A program made the translations under genes and the position numbers. 64,000 nucleotides of DNA. It comes from Bacteroidales bacterium (GTDB lineage Bacteria > Bacteroidota > Bacteroidia > Bacteroidales > Muribaculaceae). The notes beneath the pieces were generated by a model. That model made no database searches. It saw nothing but the letters and a program-made list of their open reading frames with translations, and had not been told where the DNA came from. Below, one piece after another: positions 63,957-64,000 of the stretch. Numbering within the stretch: position 1 is the stretch's first letter; the number at the start of each line of letters is the position of its first letter. Where the stretch lies: NCBI GenBank assembly GCA_014800525.1, contig JAAVFV010000030.1, positions 33,160 to 97,159 of the forward strand. Direction: 5' to 3'.

Positions 63957-64000
63957 CAGATGAAATCGGCAGAATGCCGCATATCGCTGAAACTAAGACA

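Overview
The window is a stretch of chromosome from a member of the Bacteroidales (phylum Bacteroidota), most likely a gut Muribaculaceae or Prevotella-like organism. The support is internal: a SusC/SusD pair, C10-family cysteine peptidases, LES-type surface lipoproteins, a Porin_O_P protein, DUF6048/DUF6452/DUF4922-type families, almost no Shine-Dalgarno sequences, and repeated use of the Bacteroidota promoter TTTG-N19/20-TAnnTTTG (seen upstream of susC, lepA, fumarase, gdhA, an ompA-like gene, tamB and tRNA-Lys). No phage, conjugative element, CRISPR array or rRNA operon is visible. Family names are recalled from sequence features and were not checked against a database.

Layout. 1-11.5 kb, all minus strand: a SusC/SusD outer-membrane import pair followed by two C10 (streptopain-like) peptidases and a secreted protein. 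No glycosidase is present, which suggests a peptide- rather than glycan-acquisition locus; the first peptidase runs off the left edge. 11.6-19.1 kb, minus: nhaA, a Bcp-type peroxiredoxin, lepA, an AAA+ ATPase with DUF4143 and a class I fumarase; the intergenic regions carry several unusual repeat arrays. 19.3-30.9 kb, plus: a large amidase-like secreted protein with a golvesin-type insert, a GT2 glycosyltransferase, a DUF4922/HIT-like nucleotidyltransferase, an AmpG-like MFS permease and a TamA/BamA-type outer membrane protein (probably one envelope operon), then a 9-bp minisatellite, a HAD phosphatase and an acyl-ACP thioesterase. 30.9-33.5 kb: a two-gene metal-efflux operon (His-rich P1B ATPase plus Fur-family regulator) with a 7-1-7 operator-like dyad at its promoter.

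33.6-36.9 kb, minus: glutamate dehydrogenase and an abundant-type OmpA protein with what looks like a ~390-nt leader. 37-44.9 kb, plus: a degenerate M23/LytM protein, dxr, rseP, rlmI, dipeptidyl peptidase III and an AlkD-like protein; a 194-bp nested-palindrome element sits between dxr and rseP. 45-49 kb: a PepSY-like periplasmic protein, an internally deleted Rpn (PD-(D/E)XK) remnant, a phosphate-selective-type porin and a periplasmic L-asparaginase. 49.3-57.2 kb, plus: tamB, a tamA-type gene overlapping it, and a small lipoprotein. 57.5-63.7 kb, minus: typA/bipA, a Lys-rich membrane protein, a bile-salt-hydrolase/penicillin-acylase family enzyme, DUF6048 and DUF6452 family proteins and a DPM-like glycosyltransferase. 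A tRNA-Lys(UUU) gene lies at the right edge.

Overall the window is housekeeping and envelope biology with few mobile sequences. The most interesting material is (i) the SusCD-C10 peptidase locus, (ii) the split amidase and its downstream envelope operon, (iii) the metal-efflux operon with its palindromic operator, and (iv) several non-coding repeat structures: helically phased TGTAGATA boxes, 40-bp dyad repeats before the AAA ATPase, the 194-bp MITE-like hairpin, and perfect 48-bp and 34-bp palindromes.
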